A stretch of DNA of 9,765 nt, taken from positions 1-9,765 of the forward strand of contig JBGAIL010000180.1 of NCBI GenBank assembly GCA_044225565.1, in the 5' to 3' direction. The notes below the pieces were generated by a model. That model was not told the DNA's origin. It ran no database searches and saw only the letters and a list, made by a program, of their open reading frames with translations. A program made the position numbers and the translations under genes. Source of the DNA: CAVXAE01 sp044225565. Its GTDB lineage: Bacteria; Pseudomonadota; Gammaproteobacteria; Steroidobacterales; Steroidobacteraceae. Below are positions 1-5,816 of the stretch, in pieces. Each line of letters starts with the position of its first letter. Positions within the stretch are counted from its first letter, which is position 1.

Positions 1-2
1 GG

Positions 3-344
3 CTAGAGCTGCCGCATCGCACGGTCGCGCTGTGCGGTGGCGACGTCGGGTTCGCGAGCGCCAAGACCTACGACCTCGAGGTGTGGCTGCCCGGCCAGGA
101 TCGGTATCGGGAGATCTCGTCGTGCAGCAACTGCGAGAGCTTCCAGGCGCGGCGCATGCAGGCGCGCTGGCGTAATCCCGCCACGGGCAAGCCGGAGCCG
201 CTGCACACTCTCAACGGATCCGGCGTCGCCGTCGGCCGTGCGCTGGTGGCGGTGCTGGAGAACTTCCAGAACGCGGATGGATCGGTGACGGTGCCCACGG
301 CGCTGCGGCCTTACATGGGTGGGGTGGAGAGGCTGGCGCCGTGA
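3..344 (+). CDS. serS: seryl-tRNA synthetase, C-terminal part (5' end outside window)
   Basis: This is the last ~113 residues of cytosolic seryl-tRNA synthetase, which charges tRNA-Ser with serine using ATP. The reading frame is open from the window edge (reading LELPHRTVALCGGDVGFASA) to a TGA at 342-344. It contains the class II aminoacyl-tRNA synthetase motif 2/3 region typical of SerRS: KTYDLEVWLPGQ, then REISSCSNCESFQARRMQAR, then the HTLNGSGVAVGRALVAVLEN motif 3 block with its ATP-binding arginine. It ends in the usual LRPYMGG. The match to the E. coli enzyme is close from memory, so the identification is firm. The start and the N-terminal tRNA-binding coiled coil lie outside the window. 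A tRNA-Ser gene sits 1.2 kb downstream, so enzyme and substrate RNA are near neighbours. Confidence 0.97.
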   Translation, partial: LELPHRTVALCGGDVGFASAKTYDLEVWLPGQDRYREISSCSNCESFQARRMQARWRNPATGKPEPLHTLNGSGVAVGRALVAVLENFQNADGSVTVPTALRPYMGGVERLAP

Positions 345-347
345 CTC

Positions 348-737
348 ATGTCTTGGGAAAGCCGCCGGGGCATGATTTATGCAACCACCCTGGTGCAAGG
401 GCTCGATCGATCGCGTGACGCCTACGAAGCCCGGTTTCTGGTGGATACGGGCGTCATGGATTGCCTGGCACCTGCCGGAGCCCTGGAGGCGGCGGGCGTG
501 CGCCGGGAAGGATTCGGCCGATACGAGCTCGCCAACGGCGAGATGCTCGAACTGGCCTGGGGTTTCGCCATTCTCAACTTCATGGACAGCCTGGCCACGG
601 GCAAAGTGATCTTCGGCCCCGAAGGCGTCGAGCCCATCCTGGGCGTGCTGGCGCTGGAAAGCGCGGGGGTCGTCGTCGATCCCGTGAGTCAGACGCTCAA
701 ACGCCTCACGACACGGCCGTTGAAGAAGGCGGCCTGA
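348..737 (+). CDS. retropepsin-like (clan AA) aspartic protease family protein
   Basis: This 129-residue protein belongs to the bacterial/archaeal clan AA aspartic protease group, single-domain relatives of retroviral proteases that would act as homodimers. The signature is FLVDTG at residues 30-35, with D33 as the predicted catalytic aspartate. It is followed by a second conserved block, GRYELANGE (about 57-65), and the C-terminal ILGVLALESAGVVVDP (about 96-111), which has the I-L-G pattern typical of these folds. No signal peptide or membrane segment is seen, so it is probably cytosolic. The start at 348 lies only 3 bases after the serS stop, suggesting translational coupling. A second ATG at 372 (MIYATTLV) is also plausible, because family members usually begin close to this beta strand. 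The substrate is unknown. Family assignment rests on motif and length, not on a database search. Confidence 0.8.
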   Translation: MSWESRRGMIYATTLVQGLDRSRDAYEARFLVDTGVMDCLAPAGALEAAGVRREGFGRYELANGEMLELAWGFAILNFMDSLATGKVIFGPEGVEPILGVLALESAGVVVDPVSQTLKRLTTRPLKKAA

Positions 738-784
738 GCGCGTTCTGATGCCTGGCCCGGGTCTGGTGGGTGAGGCAGACGGCT

Positions 785-1174
785 TCACGCCGAAATGGCG
801 TGGAGCATCTCGAATACGCGCTGCGGATCACGCGCAATGATCTTGAGGTAGGCGAGCGCTGGCTGATCGGGCTTCGAACGACCTTGCTCCCAGTCGCGCA
901 AAGTGCCCAACGGGATCTCATAGCGCTCCGAGAACTGCTCCTGCGTAAGCTGCAGAGCGCGCCGCAAGGTCTTTACCCGCGGTACGCGCTTCGCGTCGCG
1001 CAGCTCCGCCGGGGTCATCGGCCGCGAATCCGGGTCTGCAACGGCAGCCGCTGCTGCCTGCGACGCGCTGAGTCTGCGCTGACGCGTTGACGGGAACCGC
1101 GCCTCCTTGCCGCTCGAAACCCTGACGACCTTGCCGTCAGGGCGAATTCTCGCGGTAATAATCGTCTTGCTCAT
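785..1174 (-). CDS. Xre/HTH-family antitoxin of a BrnT-type toxin-antitoxin locus
   Basis: This 129-residue DNA-binding protein is the antitoxin and probably the autorepressor of a BrnT-type locus. The C-terminal half (about residues 63-120) is a helix-turn-helix domain: RVKTLRRALQLTQEQFSERY, then IPLGTLRDWEQGRSKPDQPA, ending ARDPQRVFEML. The preceding DPDSRPMTPAELRDAKRVP linker is typical of HTH antitoxins found after brnT genes. The N-terminal part (MSKTIITARIRPDGKVVRV) is basic and presumably contacts the toxin. The ATG at 1174 was chosen because it overlaps the stop of the upstream toxin remnant (ATGA) and because the 25 residues upstream in frame look non-coding. No clear ribosome binding site precedes it, consistent with translational coupling to the remnant. 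Its toxin partner is truncated (1171-1260), so it is now probably an orphan antitoxin. Confidence 0.8.
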   Translation of the reverse strand: MSKTIITARIRPDGKVVRVSSGKEARFPSTRQRRLSASQAAAAAVADPDSRPMTPAELRDAKRVPRVKTLRRALQLTQEQFSERYEIPLGTLRDWEQGRSKPDQPALAYLKIIARDPQRVFEMLHAISA

Positions 1175-1260
1175 GAGAATGTGCGGATGGCCTCTTCGAA
1201 GGCGAGGCCGTGGTGCCGGAGATTCCGCGCGGCCTTGCCAGCATCCCACTCGAAATCCAT
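1171..1260 (-). pseudogene. brnT: brnT toxin remnant (N-terminal 29 codons)
   Basis: A 29-codon reading frame starts at ATG 1260 and encodes MDFEWDAGKAARNLRHHGLA followed by FEEAIRTFS, then TGA. This is a close match to the beginning of BrnT ribonuclease toxins (pattern FEWD..KA..N..KHG..FEEA...F), which are normally about 90 residues long. Everything after the first strand and helix is missing, including the RelE-like sheet and the catalytic residues, so toxin activity is not expected. The frame ends exactly at the antitoxin start, with TGA 1173-1171 overlapping ATG 1174-1172. The loss therefore looks like a deletion of about 60 codons, not a point mutation. The short frame could still serve as a translated leader that couples ribosomes into the antitoxin gene; that is inference. 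Confidence 0.72.
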
Positions 1261-1269
1261 GACATGGTA

Positions 1270-1286
1270 CTACGGGTTACCCGTAG
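1270..1286. promoter_or_regulatory. 17-bp palindrome, probable operator of the toxin-antitoxin locus
   Basis: CTACGGGTTACCCGTAG is a perfect inverted repeat with 8-bp arms around one central base. It lies 9 bp upstream of the brnT-remnant start codon. Read on the - strand, a TTGACC box (about 1294-1289) sits immediately before it, and a weak -10-like TAGTAC follows 16 bases later, overlapping its end. The palindrome therefore fills the spacer of a plausible promoter. That position is typical of an autoregulatory Xre antitoxin operator. The palindrome is seen directly; the binding protein is inferred from position. Confidence 0.6.
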
Positions 1287-1490
1287 AGGGTCAACTCGTG
1301 GTTCATGCGGGTGATTGTGTTGTGGAAGGCTCCGGGCCCCACAGTCGCATAAATGGTGCGTTTGCACAGATATGCAGCTCCCCATATCCAGATGCTGTGC
1401 GCTCAGCGAGAGGATGACGCAACCTGGCCCTGGAAACCGGAAGGAGCTTCAGTGGGTTTGCGGCGTGCATCGCTGTCAAAAGGCAGGCGA
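1287..1490. other. non-coding stretch upstream of tRNA-Ser
   Basis: Between the operator region and the tRNA promoter I see no convincing gene on either strand. The short open frames here have no recognisable protein sequence and no ribosome binding sites. GC content is lower than in the flanking genes (34 of 60 bases in 1321-1380). No repeat, hairpin with T-run or remnant of the missing toxin part was recognised. Confidence 0.5.
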
Positions 1491-1518
1491 TTGCCGAAGC
1501 GCGGTTTCCCGCTAGACT
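1491..1518 (+). promoter_or_regulatory. probable promoter of tRNA-Ser
   Basis: A TTGCCG box (1491-1496) and a TAGACT box (1513-1518) are separated by 16 bp, giving a reasonable sigma-70-type promoter. Transcription would start near 1525, about 20 bases before the mature tRNA. The bases after the -10 box (GCGCCG at 1521-1526) form a GC-rich discriminator, as is usual for stable-RNA promoters under stringent control. Confidence 0.5.
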
Positions 1519-1545
1519 ATGCGCCGTCGGAGAGTAGTTAGCGCT

Positions 1546-1635
1546 GGAAGCGTGGCCGAGTGGTTGAAGGCACCAGTCTTGAAAACTGGCAATGGGGCAA
1601 CCCATTCGTGAGTTCGAATCTCACCGCTTCCGCCA
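1546..1635 (+). tRNA. tRNA-Ser (anticodon UGA)
   Basis: A 90-base class II tRNA with encoded CCA. The acceptor stem GGAAGCG (1546-1552) pairs with CGCTTCC (1625-1631), followed by discriminator G and CCA (1633-1635). The D arm contains GCCGAGTGGTTGAAGGC. The anticodon stem CCAGT/ACTGG encloses the loop CTTGAAA, with anticodon TGA at 1580-1582. A long variable arm (about TGGGGCAACCCA) and the T arm GTGAG-TTCGAAT-CTCAC complete the cloverleaf. The long variable arm, discriminator G and anticodon all fit serine; it reads UCA and related UCN codons. Confidence 0.97.
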
Positions 1636-1639
1636 TCAC

Positions 1640-1659
1640 GCCTTCGTGGATGTGAAGGC
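1640..1659 (+). terminator. weak hairpin after tRNA-Ser
   Basis: GCCTTC (1640-1645) and GAAGGC (1654-1659) form a 6-bp stem with an 8-base loop, 4 bases after the tRNA CCA. No real T-run follows (CCCGCTCTCT), so this is at best a weak terminator or processing hairpin. Confidence 0.3.
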
Positions 1660-1686
1660 TCCCGCTCTCTGTGCGAGGTCGGAAAA

Positions 1687-1992
1687 ATGGTATCGGACGA
1701 CGGCACTCCCGATCCTCCTTTAACTGCGGAGCAAGCGGCAGTTGCTGCGGCTCTCACGCCAGAGTTCATTGCTCAAATCGATGCTCAGTTGCTATTTCAT
1801 GCGACGCCGCTCAACCGCAAAGTCTCCATGCTTGTGGGACTTACCATGAGCAATATGCAGTTGCGTGTGCCGGGTCTTCCAGATCTCTACTTTGCCCTTC
1901 GCGTCCGATCACTGGTTGCCAGAGGTCTTCTTGTCGCGGAGGGCAATCTGGACTACATGCGCTACAGCGAGGTGAGACTTCCGTCGTCATGA
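1687..1992 (+). CDS. DUF3658 domain-containing protein
   Basis: A 101-residue protein with no signal peptide or membrane segment. The central and C-terminal part matches the DUF3658 pattern from memory: ALTPEFIAQIDAQLL at about 22-36, a helical stretch through RKVSMLVGLTM, then GLPDLYFALRVRSLVARGLL (63-82) and the closing EGNLDYMRYSEVRLP. This domain usually forms the C-terminus of DUF1835 proteins; here it stands alone. Its function is unknown. The ATG at 1687 is preceded by GAGGTCGGAAAA, which contains an acceptable ribosome binding site. The stop codon overlaps the next start (ATGA at 1989-1992), so the two genes are probably translated together. Base composition is less GC-rich than in the neighbouring operons. 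Confidence 0.7.
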   Translation: MVSDDGTPDPPLTAEQAAVAAALTPEFIAQIDAQLLFHATPLNRKVSMLVGLTMSNMQLRVPGLPDLYFALRVRSLVARGLLVAEGNLDYMRYSEVRLPSS

Positions 1993-2315
1993 AAGCTAAT
2001 CAGCTCACCCGAGGCCACGAGCAGCGTGTTATGTACGTGGAAAACAAGGACGGGCTAATCGATGGCTCGCCGGCTCGAATCGGATGGGTGCGCTTTTCAA
2101 AGAGCGGACGCTCCGTCTACTACCTGGGCAGAACGCTTAAAGCAATTGGTGGTCGTGGTGTCCGCGGCAACTTTATGGATGAGGAAACTCGGGAGGAATA
2201 CTGGATTTCTGGAGTAAAGAAGCGCGGCTCCAACGTGCATTCGCTTGAATCCGCTTCAGTTGTGATTGATGACGACGCGGCCGTTGAATATCAACGCCTG
2301 CGAGATGGTGCTTGA
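1989..2315 (+). CDS. conserved small protein of unknown function
   Basis: A 108-residue soluble protein. Conserved-looking blocks are RVMYVENK (13-20), ARIGWVRFSKSGRSVYYLGR (29-48), REEYWISGVKKRGSN (68-82) and an acidic end (VVIDDDAAVEYQRLR). I recall this pattern from many bacterial proteins that are hypothetical or misleadingly labelled 1-deoxy-D-xylulose-5-phosphate synthase; at this size it cannot be that enzyme. The many aromatic and alternating residues suggest a small beta fold. The ATG at 1989 overlaps the stop of the DUF3658 gene by four bases, which decides the start. The 3' end overlaps the convergent phospholipase D gene by 25 bases. GC is low for the window (28 of 60 in 2161-2220, against 42 of 60 in 2881-2940), suggesting a different origin or relaxed codon use. 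Confidence 0.75.
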   Translation: MKANQLTRGHEQRVMYVENKDGLIDGSPARIGWVRFSKSGRSVYYLGRTLKAIGGRGVRGNFMDEETREEYWISGVKKRGSNVHSLESASVVIDDDAAVEYQRLRDGA

Positions 2316-3877
2316 CGCCGTCTTAACAGCTGAGAAACGATCCTCAACCACCCCAGCACTCTCGCCACCATGCGCCGTCCCGCAGTGGCGCCAGGCTCGC
2401 GATCCAGCACCTCGGGCGGCTGGGTCGCATCGTCCTGCCAGCGCAAGCCGCCGCGCGGCTCCAGGCGTACCGCGTAGCTCAGCATCGGGGCCGCCAGCCG
2501 GCGGTATTCGTCTTCGACGGCGGTGCCGAGCTGCGCATCGTCGAAGAGCACGCCCATCTCGGTGTTGAGCGCGACCGAGCGCGGATCCAGGTTGAACGAC
2601 CCCACGAAGCCAAGGCGCCCGTCGACCACGAACGCCTTGGTGTGCAGGCTCGCGCCGCTGCTGCCGAACAGACCGGCGGTTTCCGTGTGTCCCTGGGCCC
2701 GAAGCTCGTACAGCTTCACGCCGCCCGAGAGCAGGGGCTTGCGATAGCGAGCATATCCGCTGTGTACGGCCGGCACGTCGTTCGCGGCCAGTGAGTTGGT
2801 GACCACGCCCACTTCAGCGCCTTTGCGTACCAGGCCGAGCAGCCGATCGGTGCCGCGCTCGCCGGGCACGAAGTAGGGTGAGATCAGCAAGGCCCTCGTC
2901 CGGGTCGCATCGAGGGTCCCGGCCAGCCGCTCAACCAGCCAGTGTCGGCGGTCGTCGTCGCGCCATTTCTGCGGAGGATCGGCTACTACTTCGATCCGGT
3001 CACTCCAGAACGGGCGCAACTCCTGGGTCAGGAAGGTTTCGACTCCGGGCGATGCATGCACACGAGCGAGGTAGGTCTGCGCGTCCTGCCCGGCAGTCTG
3101 CTGCTGGATGTCGCGGACCAGCAGCGGAAGGCGCTGGAGATCCTTCCTGCCGAGCGCGTTCACCGGAACGACTGCGGAGCTGTTCCAGTAGAGATCGAAG
3201 ATCGCGGCGGCGCCCGATACCGCCGGGCCCATCAGCAGCAAGTCGAGATCGCGGAAGTTCTTCCCGCCGGACGCGTCGAAATATTCCACGCCGATGTTGC
3301 GCCCACCCACGATCGCCACCCGGCCGTCCGCGATCCAGGCCTTGTTGTGCATCCGGTGGTTGACGCGAAATGCGCGGACCACTGTTTCCAGTACGCGTCG
3401 GATGCCGGTTCGGTGGCGGAACGGGTTGTACAGACGGACTTCCACGTTGGGATGCCCATCCAGAGCGAGCATCTGCTGATCGAGACCGTGCGCGTTCATG
3501 TCGTCCAGCAGCAGGCGCACGCGCACGCCGCGTTCGGCCGCTCGCCACGCTTCCAGGGCGAGCAGCCTCCCGCAGAGATCGTCGTGCCACATGTAGTACT
3601 GCAGGTCGAGGCTGCGCCCCGCCTTGCGGGTGACCAGCGCGCGCGCTGCGAATGCGTCGAGGCCGTCGTTGAGCAGTACTGCGCCGGTTTGTTCGGGATG
3701 CTCCGCCAGCACCTGCACCAGCGCCCGATCCAGCTCGGTACCGTCCGGCTCGGCCGGAAGGGCATGCGAGGGCTGGCCGGTCGGCCTCGGCATCAGGCGG
3801 TCGGCGAGGATGGCGCCGGCGATGACGGCACCGAGCAGCAGGAGGAGGGCCATCGTCAACACCGTTCGCCACCTCAT
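2291..3877 (-). CDS. phospholipase D family protein, cardiolipin synthase-like (ClsC type)
   Basis: A 528-residue PLD-superfamily protein, probably transferring phosphatidyl groups at the inner membrane (cardiolipin synthesis or a related reaction). One hydrophobic segment at residues 7-26 anchors it, with the catalytic part likely periplasmic. Two complete HKD motifs are present: H177-x-K179-x4-D184 followed by GGRN, and H412-x-K414-x4-D419 followed by GSFNLDPRS. The region DLQYYMWHDDLCGRLL (91-106) before the first motif is typical of the YmdC/ClsC group, and the length fits that group. The C-terminus is arginine-rich. In E. coli, clsC lies beside ymdB; no ymdB-like gene is seen here. It follows the VOC gene by 21 bases and may share its transcript. 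The last 25 bases overlap the convergent gene ending at 2315. Substrate preference cannot be read from sequence. Confidence 0.9.
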   Translation of the reverse strand: MRWRTVLTMALLLLLGAVIAGAILADRLMPRPTGQPSHALPAEPDGTELDRALVQVLAEHPEQTGAVLLNDGLDAFAARALVTRKAGRSLDLQYYMWHDDLCGRLLALEAWRAAERGVRVRLLLDDMNAHGLDQQMLALDGHPNVEVRLYNPFRHRTGIRRVLETVVRAFRVNHRMHNKAWIADGRVAIVGGRNIGVEYFDASGGKNFRDLDLLLMGPAVSGAAAIFDLYWNSSAVVPVNALGRKDLQRLPLLVRDIQQQTAGQDAQTYLARVHASPGVETFLTQELRPFWSDRIEVVADPPQKWRDDDRRHWLVERLAGTLDATRTRALLISPYFVPGERGTDRLLGLVRKGAEVGVVTNSLAANDVPAVHSGYARYRKPLLSGGVKLYELRAQGHTETAGLFGSSGASLHTKAFVVDGRLGFVGSFNLDPRSVALNTEMGVLFDDAQLGTAVEDEYRRLAAPMLSYAVRLEPRGGLRWQDDATQPPEVLDREPGATAGRRMVARVLGWLRIVSQLLRRRQAPSRRR

Positions 3878-3898
3878 CTGCGCGTGCCGTCTGCGGCG

Positions 3899-4339
3899 TC
3901 ACATGAGCGACATTCCACGATCCGCCTTCTTCCAGCGGAAGAATTCCACCAGGTATCCCCCGGGGTCGCGGACGATGAACTGATCGACCAGGCCGTGCCC
4001 GCCGGAGCCGATTCCCTGCGCGATGGATTCCGGCGCGAGCGCGCTGATCCGCTCCAGCCATGATTCCAGCGCCTGGGTCTCGACGGACAGCAGGGCACTC
4101 TTGTCCTCACCAGCTCTGAGGATGCCGCGTTTCGAGTCGACGAGGCCGAGGGTGAAATTGCCGGGCCCGATGGAGAGGATCACGACCCAGTCCAGCTCCA
4201 TCAGGCAGCGTGGCGCCAGCACCCGCCGGTACCAGGCCACGGCGGCCGGCAGGTCGTCGTAGTAGAAGAACACCAGTCCCCGGGCGATGGCGGGCGGTGG
4301 GTTTTCCGCTGCGGTCGAAGGAGCCTGGGATTGCGACAT
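3899..4339 (-). CDS. VOC family (glyoxalase/bleomycin resistance-like) protein
   Basis: A 146-residue vicinal-oxygen-chelate fold protein, cytosolic. The first beta-alpha-beta unit reads GLVFFYYDDLPAAVAWYRRV (21-40). The C-terminal strand IVRDPGGYLVEFFRW (122-136) is the classic VOC ending, with E132 in the usual metal-ligand position. Single-module proteins like this normally dimerise; the family includes glyoxalases, dioxygenases and antibiotic-binding proteins, so the reaction is open. The start at 4339 has GAGG six bases upstream, whereas the longer in-frame start at 4387 would run into the upstream regulator gene. It lies 26 bases after the marR pseudogene and 21 bases before the phospholipase D gene, on the same strand. 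A regulator of the MarR family next to a VOC gene suggests a response to a small toxic compound. Confidence 0.85.
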   Translation of the reverse strand: MSQSQAPSTAAENPPPAIARGLVFFYYDDLPAAVAWYRRVLAPRCLMELDWVVILSIGPGNFTLGLVDSKRGILRAGEDKSALLSVETQALESWLERISALAPESIAQGIGSGGHGLVDQFIVRDPGGYLVEFFRWKKADRGMSLM

Positions 4340-4365
4340 GCTGCGCCTCGCGGGACTCGCCGTCT

Positions 4366-4797
4366 TCAGCCTTCGATGTTGGCCCACACGGTTTCGAGCA
4401 ACTGCTTGAGTTTCGCCTTGTCCTGGGCGGAGATGCCTTCGAGCGCCCGTGTCTCATGGCGCAGCGCCGCCGGCAGGATCTCCGCGAGAGCCTCGCCGCC
4501 TTCGCGGGTAAGGGTGACGCACGTACCGCGAGTCGTGCCGCCGCGTCTCGCGCTCGACCCAGCCTTTGCTCGCCAGCTGGGCCACCACTCTGCTCACCGT
4601 CGGCTGCTCGATCGCCGTGGCGTGGGCGATCTGGCCGATGGTCATGGTGCCGGGAACGAGCACGGCGAGGACGCGCCACAGCCAGATGCTGATCTTCAGC
4701 TTGCGCAGGGCCTCGCGCAGCTTCAGATCGAGACGGTTGCTGACGCGAACAGCAGATAGGGCAGATAGTCCGCGAGCCAATCGTCGCCTTTTCTCAT
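4366..4797 (-). pseudogene. MarR-family transcriptional regulator, two frameshifts
   Basis: The gene starts at ATG 4797 (MRKGDDWLADYLPYLLF), continues in a second frame from about 4747 (RVSNRLDLKLREALRKLKIS onward) and returns to the first frame at about 4518 (VTLTREGGEALAEIL, ending LETVWANIEG with TGA at 4368-4366). Joined, the segments give a normal 144-residue MarR protein with winged helix: TIGQIAHATAIEQPTVSRVV as the HTH, then KGWVERETRRHDSRY as the wing. The first break fits loss of one C in TTC-CGC (about 4747); the second fits loss of CG in TACGTGCGCGTC (about 4519). Without repair the first frame stops after 24 codons and the middle frame also fails. MarR proteins repress neighbouring genes and release DNA on ligand binding; the VOC and PLD genes are the likely targets. 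It could be a real pseudogene or two assembly errors in GC-rich DNA. Confidence 0.8.
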
Positions 4798-4893
4798 TCG
4801 TATGCGTTCCCGCTCAAGATTCCGACGGACCGATCGAGGGCACGGAGCGAACCCTACCAACCCGCGCGGCCTGGTGGCAATGCGGATGGTCCG

Positions 4894-4919
4894 AGGCGCC
4901 ATCTCCTCGGATGGCGCCT
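4894..4919. repeat. inverted repeat upstream of marR
   Basis: AGGCGCCAT (4894-4902) and ATGGCGCCT (4911-4919) form a perfect 9-bp stem around an 8-base loop. It lies in the 165-bp gap between the end of the TonB-receptor operon and the marR remnant, about 100 bp before the marR start. There is no T-run on either side. It may be a rho-independent-like hairpin ending the right-hand operon or a regulator site; position alone does not decide. Confidence 0.45.
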
Positions 4920-4946
4920 GGTCGTCACGGATGGGATGTTGCCGGG

Positions 4947-4962
4947 GAGAGCCGGGGCTCTC
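4947..4962 (-). terminator. hairpin directly after the last gene of the right-hand operon
   Basis: GAGAGC (4947-4952) and GCTCTC (4957-4962) form a 6-bp stem with a 4-base loop, immediately adjacent to the stop codon at 4965-4963. The bases beyond it on the - strand (CCCGGCAAC) contain no T-run, so it is a terminator-like or mRNA-end-protecting hairpin at best. Confidence 0.35.
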
Positions 4963-5802
4963 TCAGTCCTTGCACTCCGGCTTGACGCCGGCCGTGCTCA
5001 GCACGGTCTTCGTGACGGTGGGATACGTGGCCAGCGCTGCGACCCCGTCCCGGCTTCGGGTGTCCACCAGATCGGCGTGCTCCACGAGCAGCTTGTAGGC
5101 CGTTGCGGGCGCCAGCCGTTCCGCTGGCACGCGGAAGCTGCGGTCGGCATAGGTGAGGGGAGGCGTTTCCTTGAAGGGCAGCTCGCTGCGCGCTACGGCA
5201 TTTCCCGCGCAGTCCGTCATGATGACGAACACGAGGTCGCTCGAAATGTGGTTGGGGTCCGCCGTTCCGGTCGCGAAGGAAGGCCAGCTGACGATCAGAT
5301 CGTGGCCGGGGTCGACCCGGTCCTGACGGATGCGCTGACCTTTCTGGCTGAACTCGATGTGCACGCCGGTCGGGTAAGGCGTCCTCGCGTTCTTCGGCCG
5401 CAGCTCGACGGCGAGTGGCGCGATGTCGCCGCCAGGAGCCCTGGCTTCGAAGCGGTACGTACCGTCAGGGAACGCGGCGTCGAGCTGTGCCTGGGTCGCG
5501 AAGTCGCGGCGTTTGATGCGTACGGCGCTGCCGAGAGCGGAGAAGTCCGAAACGCTGCCGCCCGGGAAATCGAGTTTCGCGGACGTCACCTTGCCGTTCG
5601 GGGCGAGAAACGTCTCCGCGAACAGGTAGTAGCTCACCGGGCCGAGCCGGCCCTCCGCGTCCTGCTGATGCAGGCTCGACTTGCCGACCACGAAGAACGA
5701 GACATCCGGATGGGCCGGGCCGGCCATGGCGCCAGTGCCGGCAGCGAGGAAGGTGGAGGCGAGCAGGGCTCGGAGTCGCGCTCCGCGAAGCATTTCGGTC
5801 AT
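4963..5802 (-). CDS. secreted/periplasmic protein of unknown family
   Basis: A 279-residue protein with a Sec signal peptide: a basic start (MTEMLRGARLR), a hydrophobic core, and a likely cut after GAMA at about residue 27. I do not recognise the family. The mature part looks all-beta. Stretches such as DGTYRFEARAPGG (about 113-125), DLIVSWPSF and FRVPAERLAPATAYKLLVEH (about 223-242) resemble strand patterns of fibronectin III-like or other sandwich domains, probably two in tandem. Only two cysteines occur in the mature chain (C198 and C277), which could form one disulfide. There is no lipobox and no catalytic motif I can name, so ligand binding or a structural role is more likely than catalysis. 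The start at 5802 has GAAGGTG six bases upstream and lies 14 bases after the cupin gene stop. It is the last gene of the receptor operon. Confidence 0.75.
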   Translation of the reverse strand: MTEMLRGARLRALLASTFLAAGTGAMAGPAHPDVSFFVVGKSSLHQQDAEGRLGPVSYYLFAETFLAPNGKVTSAKLDFPGGSVSDFSALGSAVRIKRRDFATQAQLDAAFPDGTYRFEARAPGGDIAPLAVELRPKNARTPYPTGVHIEFSQKGQRIRQDRVDPGHDLIVSWPSFATGTADPNHISSDLVFVIMTDCAGNAVARSELPFKETPPLTYADRSFRVPAERLAPATAYKLLVEHADLVDTRSRDGVAALATYPTVTKTVLSTAGVKPECKD

Positions 5803-5816
5803 GAGGCACCTTCGGG

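Noticed and set aside
3..788. Long - strand open frame (261 codons) opposite serS and the protease gene
   Set aside because: It is antisense to two recognisable proteins, is rich in Arg/His/Pro as expected for a shadow in GC-rich DNA, and shows no family pattern.
1546..2315. Possible integrated element with tRNA-Ser as attachment site
   Set aside because: No integrase gene and no direct repeat of the tRNA 3' end was found in the window, so only a composition difference supports it.
1989..2315. 1-deoxy-D-xylulose-5-phosphate synthase label for the small conserved gene
   Set aside because: The true enzyme is over 600 residues with thiamine-binding motifs; this 108-residue protein has none of them.
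2942..4063. 373-codon + strand open frame opposite the phospholipase D gene
   Set aside because: It mirrors the codon structure of a gene with two intact HKD motifs and has no recognisable domain of its own.
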